Source: Methanocaldococcus infernus ME
Lineage (GTDB): Archaea; AGJL01; Methanococci; Methanococcales; Methanocaldococcaceae
Length of the DNA: 64,000 bases
Reading direction: 5' to 3'
Assembly (NCBI RefSeq): GCF_000092305.1
Contig: NC_014122.1
Location: forward strand, 1,227,390-1,291,389
The notes beneath the pieces are model-generated. The model was not told the DNA's origin and ran no database searches. It saw only the letters and a program-made list of their open reading frames with translations. A program made the translations under genes and the position numbers. Each line of letters begins with the position of its first letter. The first letter of the stretch is position 1. Of this stretch, positions 10,521 through 18,760 are shown piece after piece.

Positions 10521-11594
10521 ATGATCATAGAGGAGGGAAAGGTTAAGATAGATATCCCAGATGATTTAACAATAACTAAGGATGATGAAGTTTTCTACAA
10601 TCCAAAAATGGAGACTTGTAGGGATATAAGTGTAGCTGTAATAAAGGCTTTTCTTGAAGGAAAAGAAGAATTTTATATAGCTGATGCTCTTGCTGGAACT
10701 GGAGTTAGAGGGCTAAGGTATGCTAAGGAAGTTGGAGGAGAAGTTTATCTAAATGATATAAATCCTAAGGCTTACAAAAGGATAATTGCAAATGCCAATT
10801 TAAATAATATAAAGAATATTAAGGTTTTTAATGAAGATGCCAATGTTTTTTTAGCCAAGCATTTTAGATTTTTCCATGTTGTTGATATAGATCCCTTTGG
10901 CTCTCCATCTCCATATATAGACATGGCTATAAGAGCATTAAAGCCTAAGAATGCTCTTCTCTGTTTAACAGCCACTGATACAGCTGCCCTATGTGGAAGG
11001 GCTAAAAAAGCTTGCCTTAGGAAGTACTTAGCTTATCCATTGCTAAGTAGAGATTGTCATGAGATGGCTTTAAGGATTTTAATAGGCTATGCTATGAGAA
11101 TGGCTACAAAGTATGAGATTCAACTAATGCCCATCTTTGCCCATGCCACTGATCACTATGTAAGGGTTTATCTAAAAACTGATAGAGGAGCTAAGAAAGC
11201 TGATGAAGTATTTAAATATCTTGGCTATGTAAGAGAGGTTAATGGCTTTAAAATTATCAAGCCCTACAATAAACCAGAGGAAAACTTTGCTGGCCCTTTA
11301 TATATAGGAAATTTGTATAATAAGGAAATTGTTGAAAAAGCCTTAAAATACTGTGAAGGTAGAGCTTATAAGATAGTCTCTAAAATAAAAGAAGAGGCAG
11401 AGATAGAGCAAGTTGGATGCTATGACACCCATCAATTGGGAAAGCTTTTAAAGGTTTCAGTTCCTCCTATAAACTATATAGTTGAAAGCCTAAAGGAGAA
11501 GGGTTATAAAGTAGCCATCCCTCACTATAATCCAAGGGGGATAAAAACCAATGCTCCACCTAGGGAGATTATAGATATTATGGTGAGAAAATGA
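10521..11594 (+). CDS. trm1: tRNA (guanine26-N2)-dimethyltransferase
   Basis: 357 residues from ATG 10521 (SD GGGATCT; ATG 10509 would add four residues). SAM-binding motif ALAGTGVRGLRYA, and the catalytic DPFGSPSPY motif of Trm1, which makes m2(2)G26 in tRNA. Full length for the archaeal enzyme, with the C-terminal domain (YDTHQLGKLL ... PHYNPRGIKTNAP). The last base pairs overlap the following lipoprotein gene as ATGA. Confidence 0.95.
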   Translation: MIIEEGKVKIDIPDDLTITKDDEVFYNPKMETCRDISVAVIKAFLEGKEEFYIADALAGTGVRGLRYAKEVGGEVYLNDINPKAYKRIIANANLNNIKNIKVFNEDANVFLAKHFRFFHVVDIDPFGSPSPYIDMAIRALKPKNALLCLTATDTAALCGRAKKACLRKYLAYPLLSRDCHEMALRILIGYAMRMATKYEIQLMPIFAHATDHYVRVYLKTDRGAKKADEVFKYLGYVREVNGFKIIKPYNKPEENFAGPLYIGNLYNKEIVEKALKYCEGRAYKIVSKIKEEAEIEQVGCYDTHQLGKLLKVSVPPINYIVESLKEKGYKVAIPHYNPRGIKTNAPPREIIDIMVRK

Positions 11595-12205
11595 TCAGAA
11601 AATTTCTCATTATTGTCTTAACCCTTGTTATCCTCTCTGGTTGTACTGTTGTTCCTAAATCTTTTCAGGATAATTTTGAAGAATACAATATAGGGCAAAA
11701 GGCACCATTTGGAAAGTGGAAGCTAAAGCAAGGAGAGTTTGTGATAACTGCAATCTTAAGTGAAGATAAGAAGAATTTAAATAAGGTTGCTGAATCCATA
11801 AATCATGGAGTTATTTATGTAGATGAAAACTTCTCTGATTTTATGTATAGTGTTGACATAAAAAGAAAAGAACCATCTGATCAGCCAAGGATTTACTTTG
11901 GATTACAAAATAATGCAAACTCTGGCTATTACATAGTTTTAGAACGTAATGATATGGGATATTCCCTTTATAAATTTAATGGCTCTGAAGTTAAGCTCTT
12001 AAATAGAAGTTACTCAGCAGCCCCTGCAGGCACTGACTTTTACAGATATCAAGTTGTAGTTAAGGGAAATCTAATAAAGTTCTTTGCCGGGGGACAATTA
12101 TATATAACTTATAGAGATAACAGTACTAAAGCCATTGTTGGAGGAATTGGAATAGGATATGGAAATGGTTACTATGACAATGTAAGGGTTGAGGTAATAA
12201 GTTAA
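11591..12205 (+). CDS. Lipoprotein with a probable jelly-roll (LamG/concanavalin-like) domain
   Basis: 204 residues. The signal peptide ends in the lipobox LSGC (Cys18), so the protein is anchored outside the membrane. The mature part (DNFEEYNIGQ..., IYFGLQNNANSGYYIVLERN, GGIGIGYGNGYYDNVRV) has the strand pattern of LamG/DUF1080-like beta-sandwiches that bind sugars or proteins; the ligand is unknown. It starts within an ATGA overlap with trm1, though no functional link is evident. One of three small lipoproteins of unknown role in the window. Confidence 0.7.
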   Translation: MIRKFLIIVLTLVILSGCTVVPKSFQDNFEEYNIGQKAPFGKWKLKQGEFVITAILSEDKKNLNKVAESINHGVIYVDENFSDFMYSVDIKRKEPSDQPRIYFGLQNNANSGYYIVLERNDMGYSLYKFNGSEVKLLNRSYSAAPAGTDFYRYQVVVKGNLIKFFAGGQLYITYRDNSTKAIVGGIGIGYGNGYYDNVRVEVIS

Positions 12206-12230
12206 TTTAAATTAACAAATTAGAAAAGTT

Positions 12231-12261
12231 TTTATATAACTTCTTTAAATTTTATCTTTGC
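12231..12261 (+). promoter_or_regulatory. tRNA-Ile promoter (box A and box B)
   Basis: TTTATATA at 12231-12238 is a good box A, and TGC at 12259-12261, about 25 nt further on, fits the TGC-type initiator (box B) described for methanogen stable-RNA promoters. It lies directly upstream of tRNA-Ile. Confidence 0.7.
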
Positions 12262-12269
12262 TCTTGTGT

Positions 12270-12344
12270 AGGGCGGTGGCTCAGCCTGGTTAGAGTGCTC
12301 GGCTGATAACCGAGTGGTCCGGGGTTCAAATCCCCGCCGCCCTA
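12270..12344 (+). tRNA. tRNA-Ile (GAT)
   Basis: Complete cloverleaf. Acceptor AGGGCGG pairs with CCGCCCT, anticodon stem CTCGG/CCGAG, loop CTGATAA with anticodon GAT at 12305-12307, T-loop TTCAAAT. Discriminator A at 12344. CCA is not encoded (TCA follows), so it must be added by the CCA enzyme. It stands alone with its own promoter. Confidence 0.95.
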
Positions 12345-12418
12345 TCATTTTTCTATTTTAGATAACTCAAATTAAATCTAAATTTAATTAAATCTTTAAT
12401 TTATGATTTTAAATATTT

Positions 12419-12802
12419 TTACTTATCTAAATTTTCCAATAAGAATTTTCTAAAAGAGTAAGAGATGTGATGAGCTATATTTATAGCCTCTAACTCTCCT
12501 CTTGTCTTTGGGAATATCACTTTCTTTCTTAGAACACCTTCAACAACATCCTTAGAAAGGTTAAAAAATTCTCCTCTTTCACAAAGGACATATTCAAAGT
12601 CTTCAAATTTATTTATAAACTCTTTTAATTCTCTTAAAATGTCCCTAACCTTCTGGCTCTTCTCTTCCTTAACCATCACATCTATCTTTTCCACATGGAC
12701 AATTCTGTCAGCTAAGATCTCTAAGAGTATGCCAGCATAAACCCTTAAATACCTATTCCCAATATTATGCCTTCCAGAGATGTCTATGGCTAAAACCTTT
12801 AT
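12419..12802 (-). CDS. DUF2209-like protein, apparently started at ATA
   Basis: Reading starts at ATA 12802 and gives 127 residues: the first part, KVLAIDISGRH followed by ..GNRYLRVYAGI, looks like the family N-terminus I associate with DUF2209 (archaeal, unknown function, ribonuclease-H-like start). No ATG, GTG or TTG occurs in frame upstream of GTG 12694, which would delete about 36 conserved-looking residues. GGTGG lies 4 nt before the ATA, ideal SD spacing. The ATA overlaps the taw3 stop as ATAA, where ATGA would be usual. Either AUA is used, or the start has been lost. Confidence 0.65.
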   Translation of the reverse strand: MKVLAIDISGRHNIGNRYLRVYAGILLEILADRIVHVEKIDVMVKEEKSQKVRDILRELKEFINKFEDFEYVLCERGEFFNLSKDVVEGVLRKKVIFPKTRGELEAINIAHHISYSFRKFLLENLDK

Positions 12803-13365
12803 CTTCCCACCTTCTCAGCCCATTTAAATAGTAATTCTCTTGCTCTCTTAAGTTTTAAAATACTATATTCTAATAAAAATTTTAAATATTCATCATCTAT
12901 AAAAATTCTCTTTCCCTCTCCTATTGGAGCATCTATTTTATAGGTGGTTAAGATCTCAACAATAACTCTTTTGTTGGAGATAGATTTAATAGATGAAGCC
13001 TTTAAGCCAGAGTGTATAGCTAAGTCTAATAAATACTTAGCCCTCTCAACATCTCTACAGGCAATATGTAAAATAGGAGAGTTCATAACAAAAATTAAAT
13101 AGCCATCAACTGGCCTAACTCTACTCTTAACCTCATCAAAGCTTGGATAGTTGTGCCACTTCCCTAACCATCTTGAGAACAGCTTAGGATTCTTATACTT
13201 TGGAATCTCCATGATGCCAATCCTTCCTATACAGCTTGATGTTGTATAATAATCCTTTAAAGAGTTAATCTTATCTAAGATTGGAATAATTTCTTCATCC
13301 ACCAAGCCCTCAGCTATGGCTAAGTTTAACTTCATCAAGGTTCTCTTCTTATCCTCATCAAACAT
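12799..13365 (-). CDS. taw3: tRNA(Phe) wybutosine N4-methyltransferase Taw3/Tyw3
   Basis: 188 residues. Recognised by the family segments YYTTSSCIGRIGIME, W-GKWH and DGYLIFVMNSPILHIACRD. Taw3 methylates N4 of the wyosine derivative at position 37 of tRNA-Phe, using S-adenosylmethionine. It starts 22 bp from the divergent PP-loop gene at 13388, so the promoters overlap. It ends in a 4-bp ATAA overlap with the DUF2209-like gene. Confidence 0.92.
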   Translation of the reverse strand: MFDEDKKRTLMKLNLAIAEGLVDEEIIPILDKINSLKDYYTTSSCIGRIGIMEIPKYKNPKLFSRWLGKWHNYPSFDEVKSRVRPVDGYLIFVMNSPILHIACRDVERAKYLLDLAIHSGLKASSIKSISNKRVIVEILTTYKIDAPIGEGKRIFIDDEYLKFLLEYSILKLKRARELLFKWAEKVGR

Positions 13366-13387
13366 TTTCTCACTTTTGGTGATATTA

Positions 13388-14203
13388 ATGGAGTGTTCCC
13401 TCTGTATTCACACAGAGAAGACTAAGAAAATTATTAATGGCCTGTGTGTTGATTGCCTAACTTATAAAAAGTATCCTCCAGACTTTGAGAAGATGAAGGA
13501 AGAGGTTGAAGAAAGATTAAGAAAGTTAAGAGGAACAAAGGATAAGTGTATTTTATCCTTCTCTGGTGGGAAAGATAGTGTCTCAGCCTTAAAGATGCTT
13601 GTTGAGGACTTTAAGATTAAGCCACTATGTGTTTTAGTAGATAATAAATATCTTGCAAGAGAAGCTATTGAAAATGCTTTAAACTTAGCTAAACACTATA
13701 ACTTAAACCTCCTAATTATTAATAAAGATTTTACAGAATTATTTAATGATGCTTTATCAAGAGGAGAAAGCCCTTGTAGGAGATGCTCAAGACTAATTAT
13801 GAGAAGTGTCTGGAAGGTGGCTAAGAGTTTAAATATTAAGTATATTATAACTGGCCATGAGCTACCCTTTGGCCACTCAGCTATAAGAAGGATGAAGGAA
13901 GGAGTAGAGATGATAAGGCTCTTAGCTCCCTATAGAATTAAAGAAGAAGATAAATATAAAATGATAGAACACTTAAATTTTAAAAAACCTAACCTTGCTG
14001 GATACACAACCAACTGCTTAGTTCTTGGTTTAGCTATACAAAGATTCTATGATAAATATGGGTTTAGCTTTGAGATTGATAGAATTGCTACAATGGTTAG
14101 GTTGGGCTTGTTAGATAAAGAGAGGGCTAAAAAACTTGTTGAGAGGCCAGAGGTTCCTTTAGAAGTTATATTAGAGCTAAGAAAAAGAGGGTTAAGAGTA
14201 TGA
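13388..14203 (+). CDS. PP-loop ATPase (adenine nucleotide alpha-hydrolase type), tRNA-thiolation-like
   Basis: 271 residues from ATG 13388, with SD GGTGAT; an upstream in-frame start at 13316 lies inside taw3 and is unlikely. N-terminal CSLC...CVDC zinc-ribbon, PP-loop SFSGGKDS (~residue 57), then SPCRRCSR and TGHELPFG. This architecture is that of TtuA/TtcA-like enzymes that adenylate tRNA uridine or cytidine for sulfur insertion; the substrate here is not certain. The divergent taw3 and nearby tRNA genes fit an RNA modification role. Ends with ATGA overlapping cobT. Confidence 0.78.
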   Translation: MECSLCIHTEKTKKIINGLCVDCLTYKKYPPDFEKMKEEVEERLRKLRGTKDKCILSFSGGKDSVSALKMLVEDFKIKPLCVLVDNKYLAREAIENALNLAKHYNLNLLIINKDFTELFNDALSRGESPCRRCSRLIMRSVWKVAKSLNIKYIITGHELPFGHSAIRRMKEGVEMIRLLAPYRIKEEDKYKMIEHLNFKKPNLAGYTTNCLVLGLAIQRFYDKYGFSFEIDRIATMVRLGLLDKERAKKLVERPEVPLEVILELRKRGLRV

Positions 14204-15228
14204 TTATAAGGATAAATGACAATAACTTTTTAGATAACTTTAACAATCCTCTTTTTTTATGTGTCATCTCTTCCATAGAGACAACTCTATACTACCCAAT
14301 CTCTGGAGTTCATAAAGATTTTATAAGATATACTCCAGCTGCTGATGTTGAATTAGTATTCTTGGGGAAAACCCTATCTATAAAAACTCCTCCCTTAGAC
14401 TCTTCTCTATCTCCATCTCCAGCAGTGATAAGTAGAGCTTGCATCTCTCTTTTAAATATAAAAAATCTTCATACAAATGCTGGCTCTTTTGTAAAGCCTA
14501 AGATCCCTCATATCTTAGTTGATGAAAAGCCCACTGGAAGGATAGAGTTAGGAAAAGCTATGAGTAATTCAAAAGAGCTCTTTAACCTTGGCTATCTCTT
14601 AGGGAAAAATCTTACTGCAGAGAGCTTAATCATTGGAGAATCTGTCCCTGGAGGAACAACAACAGCCTTAGGGGTTTTAAAGGGTCTTGGCTATGATGCT
14701 GAGCATAAGGTTAGCTCAGGCTCTATAAATAATCCTCATGAGCTAAAAATTAAGGTTGTTAATAGTGGCCTCTCCAAGGTTGAGAGGAGAGAGCTCTTTA
14801 ATATATTAAATGCTGTTGGAGACAAGATGATGCCAGTGGTTGCTGGCATTGTTAAGGGGTTTAAAGGAAATGTCTTATTAGCTGGAGGTACACAGATGGC
14901 TGCAGTTTTGGCTGTTATTAAAGAGATAGATAGAGAGTTATTAAAAAAGGTTGCTATTGGGACAACTGAATTTGTTTTAAATGATAAAAATAGTGATCTT
15001 ATAGGATTGGTTGAGCAAATAGGAGATGTTCCAATATATGGAGCTAAGTTAGGATTTGAAAAGAGTAGCTTAGAAGGTTTAAGGAAATACTGTGAAGGGG
15101 CTGTTAAAGAGGGTGTAGGAGCAGGAGGCTTGGCTGTTTATACACTGAGTAAGGGAATATCTAATGAGAAGATAAGGGAAGAGATTGAGAAGAATTTTAG
15201 TAAGTGGTATCCCAATACTCAGAGGTGA
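14200..15228 (+). CDS. cobT: CobT-like nicotinate-nucleotide phosphoribosyltransferase family protein (UPF0284)
   Basis: 342 residues, cytoplasmic. Archaeal branch of the CobT fold (GGTTTALGVLKGLGY, LAGGTQMAAV, GAGGLAVY), known as UPF0284. In this family the enzyme activates the lower-ligand base of cobamides by transferring ribose phosphate; the archaeal branch is less studied. It begins in an ATGA overlap with the PP-loop gene and its 3' end overlaps convergent comD by 32 bp. It may connect with the corrinoid island at 29858-48384. Confidence 0.85.
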   Translation: MIIRINDNNFLDNFNNPLFLCVISSIETTLYYPISGVHKDFIRYTPAADVELVFLGKTLSIKTPPLDSSLSPSPAVISRACISLLNIKNLHTNAGSFVKPKIPHILVDEKPTGRIELGKAMSNSKELFNLGYLLGKNLTAESLIIGESVPGGTTTALGVLKGLGYDAEHKVSSGSINNPHELKIKVVNSGLSKVERRELFNILNAVGDKMMPVVAGIVKGFKGNVLLAGGTQMAAVLAVIKEIDRELLKKVAIGTTEFVLNDKNSDLIGLVEQIGDVPIYGAKLGFEKSSLEGLRKYCEGAVKEGVGAGGLAVYTLSKGISNEKIREEIEKNFSKWYPNTQR

Positions 15229-15694
15229 AGAGAATAGCAACAGGATAGTTAATTTTTTCCATAAATTTAGAGCCTTCAACTATGTAATAGATAGCTTCTT
15301 CCCCATTCTTTGGAACAAAGTAAGGGATCTCACAAACCTCTAAAAGCTTTTTTGTCCACAACCCCATAGGAATCTGAGCAGGAATTTCCTCTTTTAGTAA
15401 GCCTCTATGGCTAATTATCAATAATGTAGGAATCTGATAAGTTTTATAAAGAGAAGCTATAGCATTTATTGAATTCCCTAAGCCAGAGTTTTGCATAATT
15501 ATACATGTTTTTTCTCCAGCTAAGTAGGCTCCAGCACAGATTCCAAAGGCTTCTTCCTCTCTTGTCACTGGAATATGTTTAATTTCTTTATCATTATTAA
15601 TTAACTCTAAAAGAGTTTTAAATTTGGCACAGGGAAGAGAGCAGATAAATTTAATGTTAGCCTTCTTAATCCCTCTATATATATGTTCAGCCAA
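15197..15694 (-). CDS. comD: Sulfopyruvate decarboxylase, alpha subunit
   Basis: 165 residues from TTG 15694 (SD GAGGAG; product begins MAEHIYRGIKK). Pyrimidine-binding domain of a thiamine-diphosphate enzyme: CSLPCAKFK, VTREEEAFGICAGAYLAG with the catalytic Glu, NSGLGNSINAIASL. ComD with ComE decarboxylates sulfopyruvate to sulfoacetaldehyde in coenzyme M synthesis. The beta subunit gene comE is not in the window; comE is often next to comD in relatives, so they may be split here. It is the last gene of the rps2 operon. Confidence 0.92.
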   Translation of the reverse strand: MAEHIYRGIKKANIKFICSLPCAKFKTLLELINNDKEIKHIPVTREEEAFGICAGAYLAGEKTCIIMQNSGLGNSINAIASLYKTYQIPTLLIISHRGLLKEEIPAQIPMGLWTKKLLEVCEIPYFVPKNGEEAIYYIVEGSKFMEKINYPVAILFTSEYWDTTY

Positions 15695-15695
15695 T

Positions 15696-16331
15696 TTACT
15701 CCTCCTCTTTTATGTAACCTTCATTCTCCTCTTTCTTAGCTAAGCTTAAAACCTCTGATTTATAGACAATAACATTTCTTATTGGGAATATTTTTTTACA
15801 CTCCTCTTTTATCTTCTCAGCCATCTCTCCAAAGAGCATAGCTTGGACATACTGAGGGAATGTTTTCTCTTTAGCCATATTCTTAATAATTTCTTCAGCC
15901 TTCTTTCTTATATCTGATTTCTGTCTTGTATGTGCTCTCCTTGCAGTTAAAACACTAACCTTAGTTCTAACCTTATAGTTGTCTTGTGTTGTCACATCTA
16001 AGATAACATCAACCTTACTCATTCTCCTTCTAACCTGTGCTTTCATAAACTCTCTTGTTGTGTCATGCCCATAGTATTGAGCTATAGCCTTATTTCCAGT
16101 AATCCCAAAGATTTTAAAGTATATTCTATGCATGTGCTTAGTAGGATCTCCTGTTAAATCTTTTAAGCTTGTTTCTGCAACTCTTCCTAAAACTAAGCTT
16201 GGATCATTTGCTGGAGTATAACCTATAAAGACACCACCAAACTCTGGAGTAGCATATATCTCATACCAAACCTTCTCCTTCCATTTATCTCTCACTTTTC
16301 TTACTTTTCTTCTTGCCCTTGCTGTAGCCAT
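15696..16331 (-). CDS. rps3ae: 30S ribosomal protein eS1 (S3ae)
   Basis: 211 residues; archaeal/eukaryotic eS1 with basic N-terminus (MATARARRKVRKVRDKWKEK) and the GNKAIAQYYGHDTTREFM segment. SD AAGGTGATTGA. Follows the zinc-ribbon gene by 4 bp and precedes comD by 1 bp, all on the minus strand behind rps2. Confidence 0.96.
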   Translation of the reverse strand: MATARARRKVRKVRDKWKEKVWYEIYATPEFGGVFIGYTPANDPSLVLGRVAETSLKDLTGDPTKHMHRIYFKIFGITGNKAIAQYYGHDTTREFMKAQVRRRMSKVDVILDVTTQDNYKVRTKVSVLTARRAHTRQKSDIRKKAEEIIKNMAKEKTFPQYVQAMLFGEMAEKIKEECKKIFPIRNVIVYKSEVLSLAKKEENEGYIKEEE

Positions 16332-16335
16332 TCAA

Positions 16336-16947
16336 TCACCTTTTAATATCTTTTAAATACTCTGTTAAATCTATTGAACTTCTTGAAAACTTTACAGGAT
16401 CTCCATAAATCCTTTTTATCTCAATAGCTTTAGCTTTCCTTCTATCTCCTTTCTCTGTTTTAATCTTCTTTATTTTAAAGAGTCCTTCATTTACTTTATA
16501 AACTTTATCAACTTCAAACTCAAAATCTGGAGGAACTATAAGATAAATGCTATATGTCTTACCCCTATCATTTATAGAGATTCCTATCTTCTTAGGAGCT
16601 GATAAAGATTTAGTCCATAAGTATTTTATCTCCTCTCCTTTAGCTTTATTGACACTCTCAGGAACCTCTATTTTAGTTATCCTTAAAGTTTCTCCATCAA
16701 CTTCAATTTCATCTCCAACTTTGTATTCAACATCATGAATTAAATTGATCATCTTAGCCTCTGACTTATCTTCTCTACTAATTATTAGCTTAGCTTGACT
16801 TAACTTAACCTTATCCTCAATCTCTTTAACATGTCCACAGTTTAAACATCTAACTAAGTAGTAAGCATATTTATTAGACTCTCTCTTTTTTAGCACTTCA
16901 AACTCCTCATTCCCACAGATCTCACACTTATCATAAATCTTTTCCAT
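16336..16947 (-). CDS. HVO_0476-family zinc-ribbon protein
   Basis: 203 residues. N-terminal zinc ribbon with CEICG and CLNCG (CxxC ... CxxC), followed by beta-rich domains including the VGDEIEVDGETLRI segment, similar to SH3-like barrels. This matches the archaeal HVO_0476 zinc-finger family (COG1326). The role is unknown; position between rps2 and rps3ae suggests something in translation or ribosome assembly. Confidence 0.8.
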   Translation of the reverse strand: MEKIYDKCEICGNEEFEVLKKRESNKYAYYLVRCLNCGHVKEIEDKVKLSQAKLIISREDKSEAKMINLIHDVEYKVGDEIEVDGETLRITKIEVPESVNKAKGEEIKYLWTKSLSAPKKIGISINDRGKTYSIYLIVPPDFEFEVDKVYKVNEGLFKIKKIKTEKGDRRKAKAIEIKRIYGDPVKFSRSSIDLTEYLKDIKR

Positions 16948-16956
16948 ACTATAACC

Positions 16957-17622
16957 TTACTTTCTTCTTCTCCTTCTTCTCTTATCCTTTGGCTGAATGA
17001 TAATTCTAACCTTTGGATTCATAGCCTTCTCTAAGAATTGCTCATAAGTAAATGGTACTTGATCTCCTTCCAATAAACCTTTATTCTTTAAGAACTCTCT
17101 TGTCATTAAGTAATAAATTAGAGCTACTGCCTTCTTCCCCTTATTGTTTGTTGGAATAACCAAGTCTATGAAAGTTGTTAAATGCTCTGTATCACAGAGG
17201 GAAACTATTGGAATTCCTATTTCTGTAGCCTCTCTTAAAGCCTGTCTGTCAACTCTTGGGTCACTTATGAAGATAACTTCAGGTTCAATAAAGTCTCTAT
17301 AAGCAGGGTTTGTTAGAGTTCCTGGGACAAATCTACCTATGACAGTTCTAACTCCTGTATATTTACCAAACTCTTCTAATGGACCCATGGTATAGATTCT
17401 CCTTGAAACAGCTAAAATATCCTCTGGCTCATACTTAGCCAAGAACTTAGCAGCTATTCTTAACCTTTCATCAGTTTTCCTAACATCCAAAACATAGAGC
17501 CCATCAGCTCTTACTCTGTAAATAAACCTCTCCATATCCTTAGTTTTGTGCTGTGTCCCTATGTGAATCCCTGCTGCTAAGTAAGTATCTAATGGAACCA
17601 ACAATTCATCAGTCCCTGTCAT
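16957..17622 (-). CDS. rps2: 30S ribosomal protein uS2
   Basis: 221 residues; standard archaeal uS2 ([43 protein letters not shown]). The C-terminus ends in a run of arginines (RRRRRRK). SD GGAGGATGG, 7 nt before ATG 17622. First gene of the minus-strand operon rps2-zinc ribbon-rps3ae-comD; a TATAAG-like promoter lies about 50 bp upstream. Confidence 0.97.
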   Translation of the reverse strand: MTGTDELLVPLDTYLAAGIHIGTQHKTKDMERFIYRVRADGLYVLDVRKTDERLRIAAKFLAKYEPEDILAVSRRIYTMGPLEEFGKYTGVRTVIGRFVPGTLTNPAYRDFIEPEVIFISDPRVDRQALREATEIGIPIVSLCDTEHLTTFIDLVIPTNNKGKKAVALIYYLMTREFLKNKGLLEGDQVPFTYEQFLEKAMNPKVRIIIQPKDKRRRRRRK

Positions 17623-17682
17623 CTTTTCCCATCCTCCTAAGCATTTTTAAATGGCTAAAAGAGTATTTATCTTATAAAATTA

Positions 17683-17805
17683 GGGGGTTTAAAATAGAGG
17701 TTTTCCCCCAACTCATTAAAATTGAATGAAGATATATAAACTTTTCTATGGATAAAGTTTAAATATAGAGAGTTAGATTATTAGCTAAGATTAAATTTTA
17801 ATCTT
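17683..17805. promoter_or_regulatory. Intergenic region between rps2 and rpl10e with two inverted repeats
   Basis: Between the divergent ribosomal genes (17623-17847) I see GGGGG(17683-17687)...CCCCC(17705-17709) with an inner AAAA/TTTT pair, outside either leader and so possibly an operator, and a near-perfect palindrome of 9-nt arms, AAGATTAAA/TTTAATCTT (17787-17805), in the leader of rpl10e. A TATA-like ATATATAAA at about 17732 serves rpl10e. Function of the repeats is unknown. Confidence 0.35.
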
Positions 17806-17847
17806 TTTATTGTCTCTTTTAAAACACTAAAAATAAGGTGGATAAAC

Positions 17848-18372
17848 ATGGCAAGTTTAAGACCAAATAGATGTTATAGAGATGTTGACAAACCACCATA
17901 CACAAGAAAAGAATATATAAAAGGGGTTCCACAGCCTAAGGTTGTGCACTTTATAATGGGTAATCTCTCAGCAGACTTTCCTGTTCAGCTTGACTTAGTC
18001 TCAACTAAGGCTATACAGATAAGACACAATGCCTTAGAGGCTGCAAGGGTTGCAGCTAACAAGTATTTAACTAAGCAATGTGGAAGAATGGGATACAAGT
18101 TTCAGATAAGAGTTTACCCTCATCAAGTTTTAAGAGAGCATAAAATGGCTACTGGAGCTGGAGCAGATAGAATTTCTGATGGAATGAGATTAGCATTTGG
18201 AAAACCTATAGGAACAGCTGCAAGAGTTAAGGAAGGGCAAGCTGTCATGAGTGTCTGGGTTAACCCTGATAAGTATGAAGCTGCAAAAGAAGCTTTAAGA
18301 AGGGCGGCTATGAAGTTACCAATGCCTTGTAAGATTGTAATAGCAAAAGGTAGAGAATTATTAAAGATTTAA
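17848..18372 (+). CDS. rpl10e: 50S ribosomal protein uL16 (L10e)
   Basis: 174 residues; archaeal L10e ([41 protein letters not shown]). Binds near the peptidyl-transferase centre and 5S rRNA. SD AAGGTGGATAAAC before ATG 17848. Its leader is about 85 nt if the TATA at ~17732 is used, longer than usual, and contains the palindrome at 17787-17805. tRNA-Ser follows 58 bp downstream with its own promoter. Confidence 0.97.
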   Translation: MASLRPNRCYRDVDKPPYTRKEYIKGVPQPKVVHFIMGNLSADFPVQLDLVSTKAIQIRHNALEAARVAANKYLTKQCGRMGYKFQIRVYPHQVLREHKMATGAGADRISDGMRLAFGKPIGTAARVKEGQAVMSVWVNPDKYEAAKEALRRAAMKLPMPCKIVIAKGRELLKI

Positions 18373-18388
18373 ATCTTTAGAGAGTAAT

Positions 18389-18421
18389 TTTTATATATCA
18401 CTTAACATAATTTTTTAATGC
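18389..18421 (+). promoter_or_regulatory. tRNA-Ser promoter (box A and box B)
   Basis: TTTTATATAT at 18389-18398 is box A; TGC at 18419-18421 is box B, about 25 nt further on. Same arrangement as the tRNA-Ile promoter. Confidence 0.7.
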
Positions 18422-18430
18422 TATTTTTGA

Positions 18431-18519
18431 GCAGGGGTAGCCAAGCCCGGCTAAGGCGCTGGACTTGAGATCCAGTGGGGCCTTGCCCCGCCTGGGTTCA
18501 AATCCCAGCCCCTGCGCCA
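18431..18519 (+). tRNA. tRNA-Ser (TGA), CCA encoded
   Basis: Class II tRNA with a long variable arm (GGGGCCTTGCCCC). Acceptor GCAGGGG pairs with CCCCTGC, anticodon loop CTTGAGA with TGA at 18466-18468, discriminator G 18516, then CCA 18517-18519 in the gene. Confidence 0.96.
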
Positions 18520-18760
18520 TTGGTTTTTTCTCTTGTTTACTCTTTTTTGGTTAAGTCCAGTGGTAAAGTTAAGGAATATTTTAAAAAATCTTTGGTAAAT
18601 TCTCTTTTGGACTTCTGTTTTTAAGTACTAATTAATAAAGTTAAGTTTTTTAGGTTAAAATTTAGTTATATTTAAATTTGTTAATTTATGCTATATAAAA
18701 CTAAAGAGAGAAATACTTAACATTAAACATTTTTAATACAGACAATTTTTTGGTGGGAAG

